DNA from: VAZQ01 sp963841705
GTDB taxonomy: Bacteria > Pseudomonadota > Alphaproteobacteria > Rhizobiales > Xanthobacteraceae
Assembly (NCBI GenBank): GCA_963841705.1
Contig: CAWJDY010000044.1
Location: forward strand, 186,001 to 250,000
DNA length: 64,000 nucleotides
Direction of reading: 5' to 3'
The notes beneath the pieces were generated by a model. The model saw only the letters and a program-made list of their open reading frames with translations, did no database searches and was not told the DNA's origin. The translations under genes were made by a program, and so were the position numbers. Position 1 is the first letter of the stretch; the number at the start of each line of letters is the position of its first letter. Positions 24,811-34,568 of the stretch are shown here, one piece after another.

Positions 24811-26620
24811 ATGGTCCTATTCGTTCTTGCTTATCTCGGCGGCGTTCTGACCATTCTCAGCCCGTGCATCCTCCCGATACTGCCTTTCGTCTTTGCACGC
24901 GCGGACCGATCCTTCGCCAAGGGCGGCCTGCCGATGCTTGCCGGAATGGCGCTCGCCTTTGTTGTCCTTGCGTCTCTTTCGGTCGCCGGCGGATGGGCGG
25001 TGACAGCCAATGAATATGCGCGGGTCGCTGCCGTCATTCTGCTCGGCGTTTTTGGCATCGCGCTTCTGCTCCCGTCGCTGGCTGATCGCCTTGCACGACC
25101 GCTTGTTTCCCTCGGCGCGCGGCTATCGCAATCCGCCGGAGAAGCTGATGCGGGGCAGTCCGGCATGCTCTCCTCGGCCGTACTTGGCATTGCAACAGGC
25201 CTGCTCTGGGCGCCGTGTGCCGGACCGATCCTCGGCCTCATCCTGACAGGGGCGGCGCTCCAGGGCGCCAGCATTCATACCTCTCTCCTCCTTCTTGCTT
25301 ATGCCCTCGGGGCTGCGACATCCCTCGCCCTCGCCCTGTTGGTCGGCGGCAGGCTCTTCGCCGCGATGAAGCGCAGCCTCGGGATCGGAGAGTGGATCCG
25401 ACGGGCATTGGGCGTGGGGGTGCTGGCTGCGGTCGGCGCCATCGCGCTCGGCCTCGATACCGGCTTCCTGACGCAAGTCTCGCGCGGCAGCACGTCGTCC
25501 ATGGAACAAGCCCTGCTCGACAGGTTTCATGCATCGTCGCAGCCGGTGCACGGTGAAAAGGAGCGCATCGCCAGCTCTGGTGATGGCGCGACGACGAGCG
25601 CCGATCCTGCGATGACGTTCCGGGCGAAGCCATCTTCGCGTTCGGCGGTCGAGCTGCCCGTCGAAGGCACGTTTGCGTCACTCGGCGGTGCGGTCCAATG
25701 GCTCAATAGCGCGCCGCTGACGGCCGAAGCGCTCAGAGGCAAGGTCGTGCTGCTCGATTTCTGGACCTACTCCTGCATCAATTGCCTCAGAACAATCCCT
25801 TATCTCCGGGCCTGGGCCGCGAAATACAAGGATCAGGGACTGATCGTCATCGGCGTGCATACCCCGGAGTTCGCCTTCGAGAAAGACATCGGTAATGTGA
25901 ATAAGGCTGTGGTCGATCTGAAAGTCGACTACCCGGTGGCTATCGACAACAACTACGCAATCTGGCGGGCCTTCAACAACATGTATTGGCCCGCGCATTA
26001 CGTCATCGACGCGCAGGGCCGCATTCGACACCACCACTTCGGCGAAGGTGACTATGCCGAATCCGAGCGTGTTATCCAGCAATTGCTCGCGGAGGCAGGA
26101 CACCGGCGCGGGGGCGACCAATCTGGTGCGAGTGAGTGCTTCAGGCGCGGAGGCAGCACCGGATATCCGGGACATAGAGTCGCCCGAGACCTACATCGGT
26201 CATAAACGCGCTGAGAACTTCGCCTCGCCAGGCGGCGCGGTACGTAACGTGGCACACGTCTACCGAGCTGGCGAGCCGTATCTCAATCAATGGAGCCTGT
26301 CTGGAAACTGGACGATCACGGACGAGCATGCCTTACTAAACCAGCCGGATGGGGCAATCGTCTACCGCTTTCACGCACGGGATCTTCATCTTGTGCTCGG
26401 ACCTGGTCCTGGCGGACGTCCGGTTCATTTCCGTGTCACGATCGACGGCGCGGCGCCGGGAGCAAGCCATGGGTCCGATTGCGATGCAGATGGACAAGGC
26501 GTCGTGACGGGCGAGCGCCTCTATCAGCTCGTCCGCCAGAGAGAGAGGATCATCGACCACATATTCGAAATCCTTTTCCTTGATCCAGGCGTCCAGGCGT
26601 ACGCGTTCACGTTTGGCTGA
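24811..26620 (+). pseudogene. dipZ: DipZ-like CcdA/thioredoxin/C-terminal-domain protein with one frameshift
   Basis: The N-terminal part is a CcdA membrane domain (LSPCILPILPF with Cys19, WAPCAGP) with about six helices. From residue about 285 a thioredoxin-like domain follows with the redox motif YSCINCLRT (Cys322 and Cys325). The third, beta-sandwich DipZ C-terminal domain is in another frame: ESPETYIGHKRAENFASPGG to LDPGVQAYAFTFG. Removing one G from the GGGGG run at 26110-26114 restores a continuous protein of about 602 residues. The protein would pass electrons across the membrane to periplasmic thiols. Confidence 0.88.
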
Positions 26621-26726
26621 GGAACGGGATTGCAAACGTAAACTCCAGGCCGGTCGATTGTTTGAGAGCGTGAATTTGTCTGAGCGCCTTATTATCAGAC
26701 TGAAGCGAACAGTATTATTCGCCTGG

Positions 26727-28671
26727 TCAGATGAAATCTCGAGAAATAGAGCGATCCCATGCGCGACGACAGACTTCGCTGGCGCCTTCCCAGGCGCGCA
26801 AACTTCCTTGCAGCACGAAGGCATTGCGCATGCATGACAGCCGTATTTGCGTCTCGATACGGATTTGCCATGTGTCCCTCGACATCGTCTTGGTCTGTCG
26901 CAGCTCGGCAACTGCGCTGAGCGGCTCATTCTCCTCGACGTGAAACTGGGATTTGCTTTCGGTGCCCAATTCCAGGCCAATGCGGTCGATGCGCTCGATA
27001 CGCAGGTCACCCCGACGAAAATTGGTCGGCTTCTCGGGGGGCGCCGTCTCAGGCCCGGGCAGCGGCAAGAGTAGCGCGTCTATGGCTTGGCGTGAGCGTG
27101 CCGGCAGATCGAGCATTCCACCCAAAATCAGCAGCGTCGCCTTCTCGGGGCTCGGCCAAATCATTGGCCAGTAAGTCGTTGATAGGGCCAGCCTAACTTT
27201 GTGGCCGGCAGGGAACACCGACCCCGCATCATTGAGTTGGATACGTACTCGGTAGCGTTCTCCCGGCACCAGCGGTGCAGGTTTCTCGTGCCCATCGCGA
27301 TGGGTGAGGTTGAGTACGCCGTAGCTGATGCGCAGCGATTCACCGGACGGGTGCACATCGCATAATCGAACCACCAGGTTCGCAATCGGCCTGTCCGACG
27401 TCACGTCGAGCGCAACGATCGCCGCGCCGAGGATCTCTAGCGGCCTATCGAGAGGCAGCGTCTCGAAAACCAGCGAGCTCGTATCGTCCTCTTGCTGGTC
27501 GCCTGCCTGATCCCGCCCACGGCCGAATGGAACCCAGTCTCCTGCGCACTTGCCGACGGTCTGCGGCGAGGACACTGCGCGAGGCGTCAAAGGTGCCGTT
27601 TCGTCTCGCAGCCCCTCATTCGTCAGGAACAGGCGCCGCGGTGTTATTCCTGGTGATGGCCATGATGGTTCGGCAATCCACCGACCCGGCAATATATGGT
27701 GGTGGGACGCAGGTTTTACGCTGTCCGTCATCCAGGCGCGCAGCATCGGTTCATCCATCACGCCGGTATCGATCCCCTTCAGCCAATAATCCCACCAACG
27801 AAGCATTTCCTGCAGGAACCCGATCTGCGGGCCAGGAAGTGCAAAATGCGGATAGCCATGTGCCCACGGCCCGATGAGGCCCTTGCGAGGTACGGTCAGT
27901 CGCTCGAGCAGGCGTGGAATTGCATTCTTATAGCCATCGGTCCAACCACCGACGGCGTACACCGGGCATTGGATCGCCTCGTAATCCTCGCATACCGATC
28001 CATGCTTCCAGTACGCATCCCGTCGTTGGTGCTGCAGCCAAGGTTCGAAGAACAGCGGTACGTTCTTGAGGCGCTCCAACCACATCGCCCACCAACTATC
28101 GCCGACAAGGATTGGGTCGGGCGGAAGACACATTGAGCCGAAAAAGAACGAGGCCCACTCAAGTCCGGCAGTAAGAAGCGTGCCGCCCATATAATGCGCA
28201 TCGTCGGCGTATCGATCGTCGGTCGAACAGACGGTTACGATTGCTTTGAGCGCCGGAGGACGGCACGCCGCAATCTGGAGTGCATTGAACCCGCCCCAGG
28301 AGATTCCCATCATCCCGACCGCTCCATTGCACCAGGGTTGCGCTGCCAACCACGCTATCACCTCCACGCCATCGTCCTGCTCTTGTTTGGCATACTCGTC
28401 GAAGAGCAAGCCGCCCAACTCGCCGGTACCTCGAATGTCGACGCGAACACCCGCGTAGCCGTGTCCGGCCAAATAGGGATGAAGTCAGCGCGTCTCGTTC
28501 GTAAGTCCCGTCGCGCTTGCGGTATGGGAGATACTCCAGGATTGCAGGAACCGGGTTCTGTTCGGCATCGTCCGGCAACCAGATGCGCGCCGCCAGCATC
28601 GTACCGTCTCTCAGCGGTATCAACGTGTGCTCGATGACACGAACGGCCTTTGGAAAAGTCGTGACAATCAC
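26727..28671 (-). pseudogene. CocE/NonD-type acyl-peptidase/esterase with one frameshift
   Basis: The N-terminus (VIEHTLIPLRDGTMLAARIW) is in one frame and the remainder, from AGHGYAGVRVDIRGTGELGG on, in another. One extra T near 28487 explains the switch: without it the sequence reads DALTHPYLAGHGYAG. The alpha/beta-hydrolase Ser is in MGISWGGF and a C-terminal jelly-roll domain follows, as in the X-Pro dipeptidyl-peptidase (S15) family. A repaired protein would have about 647 residues. It converges on dipZ and lies 21 bases after the SemiSWEET gene. Confidence 0.85.
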
Positions 28672-28692
28672 AGGAACACCGGGCGACCGCGG

Positions 28693-28992
28693 CTATCCGT
28701 AAACGACAGCTCCTGCAATCACGGCACCATCCAGTGCAATCCAACCCAAGCACGGCAAATAGATATTCCTGTCACGCTGCCGGATTCCGAATAATAACCA
28801 GAGAACGGCGGAAACCAAATAAGCACTCCACGATAACATCGAAACTCCCGCTGCCTGATGACCGACCCATATGGCCAACACTTGGGGGACAGTCATGATC
28901 ATCGTGAATACGGACATTCCCCCCAACAAGCCACGGAGCTTTGCATCGGATGGAGACGCAGCAGCAAGAGCATTCGCCTGATCGTGCATCAT
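28693..28992 (-). CDS. SemiSWEET-type sugar transporter
   Basis: SemiSWEETs are three-helix half transporters that dimerise to move sugars. The 99-residue protein has three helices and the PQ-loop signature TVPQVLAIW in helix 1, then SMLSWSAYLVSAVLWLLFGI in helix 2. GGGAGAAGC precedes the ATG; a second ATG follows directly. The spacing to the CocE-like gene suggests co-transcription. Confidence 0.8.
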   Translation of the reverse strand: MMHDQANALAAASPSDAKLRGLLGGMSVFTMIMTVPQVLAIWVGHQAAGVSMLSWSAYLVSAVLWLLFGIRQRDRNIYLPCLGWIALDGAVIAGAVVYG

Positions 28993-29063
28993 TTGCGCTT
29001 CTCCCGCTTAACTCCTGGCGCTCTTCTACACGTACATCAAGCCGCTGGCGTCGCCATCATTGG

Positions 29064-29210
29064 TTGGATCAAGCTGCTCAGAGGGCAGCGAATTCATAGT
29101 TGGCGCGTATCGGGTCGCAGGTCGATAGGCCCATGCTTGAAAGTCGCAAGATGTAAAAAGTCATATCAAGAATCCCACAGTCAATAGCTATCAGCTCTGC
29201 TATTTGCCCA
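29064..29210 (+). repeat. Dispersed 150-bp repeat, copy A
   Basis: Most of this stretch, from TTGGATCAAGCT to ATCAGCTCTGCTA, is about 85% identical to 44811-44959. Both copies lie upstream of a plus-strand gene. No open frame is shared. It fills the middle of the 320-base gap before the glutathione transferase gene. Confidence 0.85.
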
Positions 29211-29312
29211 GCCGGATATCCAACTCGACAAAGTCATGCGCGGCAACGAGTGGGGCAAGCCGGCGGCCTGAAGGTTGCCGCCCAACCGTTTTGAAAGAGA
29301 CAGGTACTTACA

Positions 29313-30068
29313 ATGATCGAGCTCCATTACTGGCCGACGCCGAATGGTCACAAGATCACAATGTTCCTCGAGGAAGCAGACCTCGACTACACCATTCACC
29401 CCGTCGACATCAGTGCCGGCGATCAGTTCAAGCCTGACTTCTTGCGCATCTCGCCTAACAACCGCATGCCTGCGATCGTCGACCGCGCGCCGAGCGACGG
29501 CGGTAAGCCGATCTCAGTGTTCGAGTCTGGCGCGATTCTTGTCTATCTCGCCGAGAAGACGCGAGCGCTCCTCCCTTCCGATCTGCGCGACCGCAAGTCG
29601 GTGCTCGAGTGGGTATTCTGGCAAGTCGGCGGCCTCGGCCCCATGGCAGGGCAGAACCACCATTTCGTGCAGTACGCGCCCGAGAAGATCCCGTACGCGA
29701 TGGAGCGCTACATCAAAGAGACCAACCGGCTCTATGGCGTCCTGGACCGGCGTCTCGCCGGGCGCGAATTCGTCGCCGGCGACGCTTACACGATTGCCGA
29801 CATCGCCGCCTATCCGTGGATCGTGCCGTGGAAACGGCAGCAGCAGGACCTCGACTCCTTCCCGAACCTCCGCCGCTGGTTCAACGCGGTGCGCAAGCGC
29901 CCTGCCACGCAGCGCGCCTATGCCAAGGGCGAGCCGTATGCCAGTCGCCCCGCAGTGACCGAACAGGGAAAGAAGATTTTTTCGGCCAGACGGCGCAGAC
30001 GACTCAAACTCAGCCAATGGCCTGATTTGGCTCGGCGCTTCGCCGACGACGAAAGAAAAATCGGATGA
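29313..30068 (+). CDS. Glutathione S-transferase family protein with frameshifted tail
   Basis: The first 215 residues form a GST: an N-terminal thioredoxin-like domain (LHYWPTPNGHKITMFLEEADL, ISPNNRMPAIVD) and an all-helical C-terminal domain (EFVAGDAYTIADIAAYPW). It resembles the YfcG/Nu class. After GKKI the frame runs on into an Arg-rich tail that does not fit the family. One more T in the T6 run at 29977-29982 would give the usual short ending FGQTAQTTQTQPMA and a stop at 30025. It precedes the DUF3311 gene. Confidence 0.85.
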   Translation: MIELHYWPTPNGHKITMFLEEADLDYTIHPVDISAGDQFKPDFLRISPNNRMPAIVDRAPSDGGKPISVFESGAILVYLAEKTRALLPSDLRDRKSVLEWVFWQVGGLGPMAGQNHHFVQYAPEKIPYAMERYIKETNRLYGVLDRRLAGREFVAGDAYTIADIAAYPWIVPWKRQQQDLDSFPNLRRWFNAVRKRPATQRAYAKGEPYASRPAVTEQGKKIFSARRRRRLKLSQWPDLARRFADDERKIG

Positions 30069-30259
30069 TTTCAAAAAAGCGACAGCGGCTTTGGCTCCTG
30101 CTGCTGCCGTACGTCGGGCTGCTGTGGGTGCCGTTCTATAACTTCCGCGATCCGATTCTTTTCGGGTTCCCTTTCTTTTACTGGTACCAGCTCGCGTGGG
30201 TGCCCGTGACCGCACTGCTGACCTGGATCGCGTACCGGACCTACGCCGATGAGGACTGA
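30065..30259 (+). CDS. DUF3311 small membrane protein
   Basis: The 64-residue protein has two membrane helices with the family features LLPYVGLLWVPFYN and FPFFYWYQLAWVPVTA. DUF3311 proteins almost always sit directly before an SSF-family permease and probably form a small subunit. Its stop overlaps the start of the permease gene by 11 bases. Confidence 0.88.
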   Translation: MISKKRQRLWLLLLPYVGLLWVPFYNFRDPILFGFPFFYWYQLAWVPVTALLTWIAYRTYADED

Positions 30260-31766
30260 TGTCGACCATCTCGCGCTGGCGGTCTTCCTGTCCTTTTTTG
30301 CCCTGGTGACGGTCATGGGGTTCGTGGCGGCGCGCTGGCGCCGTCCGAAGACGCTCGCCCATCTCGACGAATGGGGACTCGGCGGACGCCAGTTCGGCAC
30401 GTGGATCACCTGGTTCCTGGTAGGGGGCGACTTCTATACCGCCTACACGGTGATCGCCGTCCCGGCGTTGGTGTATACGGTCGGGGCGTACGGTTTTTTC
30501 GCACTGCCGTATACGATCATCGTCTATCCGTTTGTCTTCGCCGTGATGCCGAAGCTTTGGCAGGTCGCCAAGGAAAACGGATACGTCACGGCCGCGGACG
30601 TGGTGCATGGCTGGTACGGCTCGCGCGCGCTTGAGCTTGCGGTGGCGGCGACGGGCGTCCTCGCCACCACGCCGTACATCGCCCTGCAGCTGATCGGGAT
30701 GGCCGCAGCTATCAAGGCGCTGGGACTCGTCGGCGAGCTCCCTCTTGTCGCCGCGTTCGTCATTCTCGCGGTGTACACCTATTCGTCGGGCCTGCGCGCG
30801 CCCGCCCTGATCGCCTTTGTGAAGGACGCGATGATCTACGTCGCGGTGATCGCGGCGGTCGCCCTTATCCCGGGGAAGCTCGGCGGGTACGGCGCGGTGT
30901 TCGATGCGGCCGACCAAGCGTTCAAGGCCAAGGGCGCTGGCGGCACGCTACTGGCGTCGAACCAATACACCGCCTATGCGACGCTGGCTCTAGGCTCGGC
31001 CTTGGCGGCTTTCATGTATCCGCACACGCTGACCGGCATCTTCGCCAGCCGAAGCGCCAATACCATCCGCAAGAACGCCGTGCTGCTGCCCGCCTACACC
31101 CTGATGCTTGGTCTTCTGGCCCTGCTGGGCTACATGGGGCACGCGGCGCATCTCCAGCTCGCAAGCGCAAACGACGTCGTGCCGGCACTCTTTCAGGCCC
31201 TGTTCCCGAACTGGTTCGCGGGCTTTGCGTTCGCAGCGATCGCGATCGGAGCCCTGGTGCCTGCGGCGGTCATGAGCATCGGCGCGGCGAACCTCTTCAC
31301 GCGTAATTTCTGGAAGGCATACGTCGACCCGCAAATCACCGAGAGCGGCGAGGCGGCGGTGGCGAAAATCGCATCTTTGGTGGTCAAGGCCGGCGCGTTG
31401 CTCGTGATCCTGTATCTTCCGACGCAGTTCGCGCTTGACCTGCAACTACTCGGAGGACTGTGGATCCTGCAGACGCTTCCGGCCCTGATCTTCGGCCTGG
31501 TCACGCGGTGGTTCACGGCGCCCGCGCTGCTGACGGGCTGGGCGGTCGGGCTGTTCGGCGGCACCTATCTTGCGTGGACCGACGGGTTGAAACCGCTACA
31601 CGAGCTGACCTTCGCAGACACGACGGTGACCGTCTATGTCGGTCTAATCGCCTTGGTGGCGAACGTCGCGACTGCCGTCCTCGTGAACTTTGCGATGACC
31701 TCGACGAAACAGACGCCCGGCTGCGGGGATGCGATCAACCAAGCGGCAGCGAACGGACCAAAATAA
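30249..31766 (+). CDS. mctP: MctP-like monocarboxylate:solute symporter
   Basis: The 505-residue protein is a sodium:solute symporter (SSF) with about 13 helices. Family features include DEWGLGGRQFGTWITWFLVGGDFYTAYT, YPHTLTGIFASRSANTIRKNAVLLP and ALVPAAVMSIGAANLFTRN. In Rhizobium the homologue takes up lactate, pyruvate and other monocarboxylates. It forms a tight pair with the DUF3311 gene. Confidence 0.9.
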   Translation: MRTDVDHLALAVFLSFFALVTVMGFVAARWRRPKTLAHLDEWGLGGRQFGTWITWFLVGGDFYTAYTVIAVPALVYTVGAYGFFALPYTIIVYPFVFAVMPKLWQVAKENGYVTAADVVHGWYGSRALELAVAATGVLATTPYIALQLIGMAAAIKALGLVGELPLVAAFVILAVYTYSSGLRAPALIAFVKDAMIYVAVIAAVALIPGKLGGYGAVFDAADQAFKAKGAGGTLLASNQYTAYATLALGSALAAFMYPHTLTGIFASRSANTIRKNAVLLPAYTLMLGLLALLGYMGHAAHLQLASANDVVPALFQALFPNWFAGFAFAAIAIGALVPAAVMSIGAANLFTRNFWKAYVDPQITESGEAAVAKIASLVVKAGALLVILYLPTQFALDLQLLGGLWILQTLPALIFGLVTRWFTAPALLTGWAVGLFGGTYLAWTDGLKPLHELTFADTTVTVYVGLIALVANVATAVLVNFAMTSTKQTPGCGDAINQAAANGPK

Positions 31767-31863
31767 TCCGTCTGCGCGACGAGGCTCGACCTATACGCCG
31801 AGTTGCGCATCCAAATTGCGCTTCGATTATTAGGATTTAGCAAGAAGGTCATAGCAAATCAAC

Positions 31864-32062
31864 GTGCTGCGGCGCAAATCCCCCCAAGCAATTGGCGTTC
31901 GGCAATATTGGCCGCCTGGTGTTTGCGGGGCTCTATCGCGTGGCTCCTGGAGTATTGGACGCACTGAAAATTCTCAAGCCGCAGACGGTGATCCGCTGGC
32001 ACCGCGCTGGGTTGCGAGCCTATTGGCGCTGGAAATCACGACCGTCGCGGGATGAAGCGCTG
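31864..32062 (+). pseudogene. Integrase-core transposase fragment
   Basis: The pieces NVLRRKSP (one frame) and AFGNIGRLVFAGLYRVAPGVLDALKI, LKPQTVIRWHRAGLRAYWRWKSRP (another frame) match the N-terminal portion of integrase-type transposases related to IS481/IS3. The remaining DDE domain is missing. The next 290 bases hold no feature that I can support. Confidence 0.6.
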
Positions 32063-32355
32063 TCTCGCCGAGGGAAGAGATCGCTTCGAGTTTGCGGTTG
32101 CTGCGGCTGCGCTCGTCAACAACGAAGCGATCGTCTCGCAGACGAAAACCCGCTTGATGACACCTCAGCAGCTGTCGCCTCCCGGCAGATAAAACTGCCG
32201 CGGCTCGGCCCGCCTTGAACCGTCTGCACGACCGAAAATCGCTTGCCTGAAGCTTGTCGATGCCGGCATCTTCTGCCAATTTGCGCCCGATCTGTCGGCA
32301 CAAGTTGGATTGTTTCCACTCACTCCCGGCATTTCGCGACAGAAACTAGACTAAA

Positions 32356-32700
32356 CCAATAAGGGAGTTCCCCCGGCTCTGCCGGGGAGGCAGCAAAAGT
32401 TTGATATATACGGGGGTCGAACCCACCGGTCCATCGACGAGGCTCCGAATCATGAGCCGCCGAGCACACGAAAGGGAGTCCCATCGATGGATGACTATGA
32501 AATCTTAAACCGCAACAGCTCGACGTGCGAATGTAGTGTGCGTCACGATCTGCCGGGGCAAGGGAATTTACACGGATTGTTCCCCCACACTGGTGAGGTA
32601 TTCCTCACAGCGGAAGGAGAGCTGAACTGAAGCGACACGGACAAGCCGCTTTGAGCGGCTCCAAACCTAAAGCCCCCGGCTCTGCCGGGGGATACTTACT
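32356..32700 (+). mobile_element. IS200/IS605-like remnant with paired hairpins
   Basis: Two nearly identical palindromes, CCCCCGGCTCTGCCGGGG at 32370-32387 and 32673-32691, bracket about 300 bases. Such hairpins mark the ends of IS200/IS605 elements. Between them, a 47-codon frame at 32487-32630 starts MDDYEILNRNSSTCECSVRH and contains HTGEVFLTAEGE, which resembles the start of TnpA (YESLN..WECKYHVVF, LGEVFRRLA) after heavy decay and deletion. It could be a non-autonomous derivative. Confidence 0.5.
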
Positions 32701-33067
32701 TCAGAAGCACCTGGTGCAGTTGGGTGGGGCGGCTCGTCTGCTCGATGCGACCTATGGGCCGTTGCGCAAAGCGTCCGGCGCCAGGGTCGCAGACCACCGC
32801 CAGCCCGCCAGCGCGCACTCGTGGTGTGCGCTTTGATCGAGCGTCACGTCCTGGGAGGATGTTCGGTCGCGTTGCGAGAACGGGCGCGAGTAGTGGTTAT
32901 TCGAGGCAGATTGAACCTTTTGTGTGCCGGGGATATCTTTATAGCGCCTACGACGGAGAGCCGACATGACGGGTGAGACCGGCCCAAGGCCGGGACGGCG
33001 GCGCCGATCTCATCGCTCTCGCAGTCCATCGCGATCCTGACGACAGAGACAGTCAGACCGGGCAAAA
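32701..33067. other. Intergenic stretch upstream of the MFS gene
   Basis: No coding sequence or repeat is recognisable here. It should contain the promoter of the MFS gene but I cannot point to convincing -35/-10 boxes. Confidence 0.4.
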
Positions 33068-34423
33068 ATGGCGACCCAAGTCGGCAAGCTGAATCTCACA
33101 CGTGTAAGCCCGTCGCCTGAACTCGCCGCCCGCCGCGCCGTACAGGCGGCTTGCTTCGGATTTTTCGTCGATATGTTCGCCGTCTATCTGCCGATAGCGG
33201 CGTTGGCGCCCGCGCTCATCTACTTTATTCCCGCTGGGCTCAGCGGCACGACACAGGCCACGATCTTTTACGTGGTGTTTGCGGTTACCCTGATCGGGCG
33301 GCCGATCGGCGCTCTCACTTTCGGATACTTTGGCAACTCATTGGGACGCCGGCAGACGACCCTGATCTCGGTTGTGGGCTTTTCTGTCGTGACGTTGCTG
33401 ATCGCATTGCTGCAGGGATACGAGGCCTGGGGTGGCTTTGGCATTACGGCACTGATCGTGCTGCGACTCCTGGATGGTATTTTCGTTGGTGGTGAATATA
33501 CCGCTGCCAATCCTCTGGCGATGGAATACTCGCCCAAGGACAAGCGTGGGCTCTACGGTGCCTTGATCCATGCCGGCTATCCTGCTGCATTGCTCTGCAC
33601 GTCACTGCTGACCGCGCTCATTCTTACGGTGGCGCCGGGCGGAGACGCGAGCTCACCCTATGCGACCTGGGGTTGGCGAGTTCCTTTCGTGATTGGAGCA
33701 CTGCTCTCAGGCGCACTCTTCTTCTATTACTACTGGCTTGTGCCCGAATCCGAACTTTGGCGCTCAGCTGCGAAGAGCGCGGCGCCGCTGAAAGAGCTGT
33801 TTTCCGGCGCCGATCTGCGGCGTCTCGGGCAGCTCTTCATTGTCATGACAGGCGCTTGGTTCACCCTAAACGCCACGGTTGGCGCGCTTCCCGGCGTGAT
33901 CAACGCTGTTCTCGGCGTGAAATCATTGGGGGTGAACACCGGGATCTTCATCGGAGCGGCAATTTCGTTAGTTCTCTATCCATTCATCGGACTGCTCAGT
34001 CAGAGGTTTGGACGCCGACCGACCATCACGGTGATCGGGCTTCTCAACCTCGTCCCGGCTTGCGCGCTCTACTACGTCCTTGTCGTTTCAGGATATCGCG
34101 ATCCAACCACGCTCATCATCCTCGTCGCACTTATCATGGTGCTCTCGCTTCCAATCTGGGCCGTGCACACGCCCTACCTGGCAGAGAGTTTCCGCACCGG
34201 TATCCGATCGAGCGGATACGGCGTCAGTTTAAGTCTCCCCACCATCATTCCCGGGCTGTATTCCTTTTATATGCTCGGTCTCGGCGCGCTGATGCCCTAC
34301 GCCTACACTCCGATTCTACTTCTGGCACTCGGCGGGCTTTTTTTGAGCGTCGGCGCCCTGGCTGGCCAGGAAACCAAAGATGTCGATTTCCACCGGCAGG
34401 ATTCCGGTTTCGCGAGTGTCTGA
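33068..34423 (+). CDS. MFS transporter, metabolite:H+ symporter type
   Basis: The 451-residue protein has 12 predicted helices. Typical of the metabolite:H+ symporter branch are FGYFGNSLGRRQTTL in loop 2-3, LRLLDGIFVGGEYTAANPLAMEY in helices 4-5 and SQRFGRRPTITVIG between helices 8 and 9. Substrates in this group are usually small carboxylates, sialic acid-like sugars or betaines; none can be named here. It converges on the large kinase gene. Confidence 0.88.
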   Translation: MATQVGKLNLTRVSPSPELAARRAVQAACFGFFVDMFAVYLPIAALAPALIYFIPAGLSGTTQATIFYVVFAVTLIGRPIGALTFGYFGNSLGRRQTTLISVVGFSVVTLLIALLQGYEAWGGFGITALIVLRLLDGIFVGGEYTAANPLAMEYSPKDKRGLYGALIHAGYPAALLCTSLLTALILTVAPGGDASSPYATWGWRVPFVIGALLSGALFFYYYWLVPESELWRSAAKSAAPLKELFSGADLRRLGQLFIVMTGAWFTLNATVGALPGVINAVLGVKSLGVNTGIFIGAAISLVLYPFIGLLSQRFGRRPTITVIGLLNLVPACALYYVLVVSGYRDPTTLIILVALIMVLSLPIWAVHTPYLAESFRTGIRSSGYGVSLSLPTIIPGLYSFYMLGLGALMPYAYTPILLLALGGLFLSVGALAGQETKDVDFHRQDSGFASV

Positions 34424-34568
34424 CATTGTGTGCTCCCTGTCTTTGGAGCCCCTTGCCAGCTTTTCCTGCTCGCGGGGCCGGAGCACGGCCGGACCATTCC
34501 ATTAGCGGACTCGCAGCCTCTCCCAGCTCTCGGGAAAGCTGCTTGGTGTCGCAGTGCGGCATCCTCGA

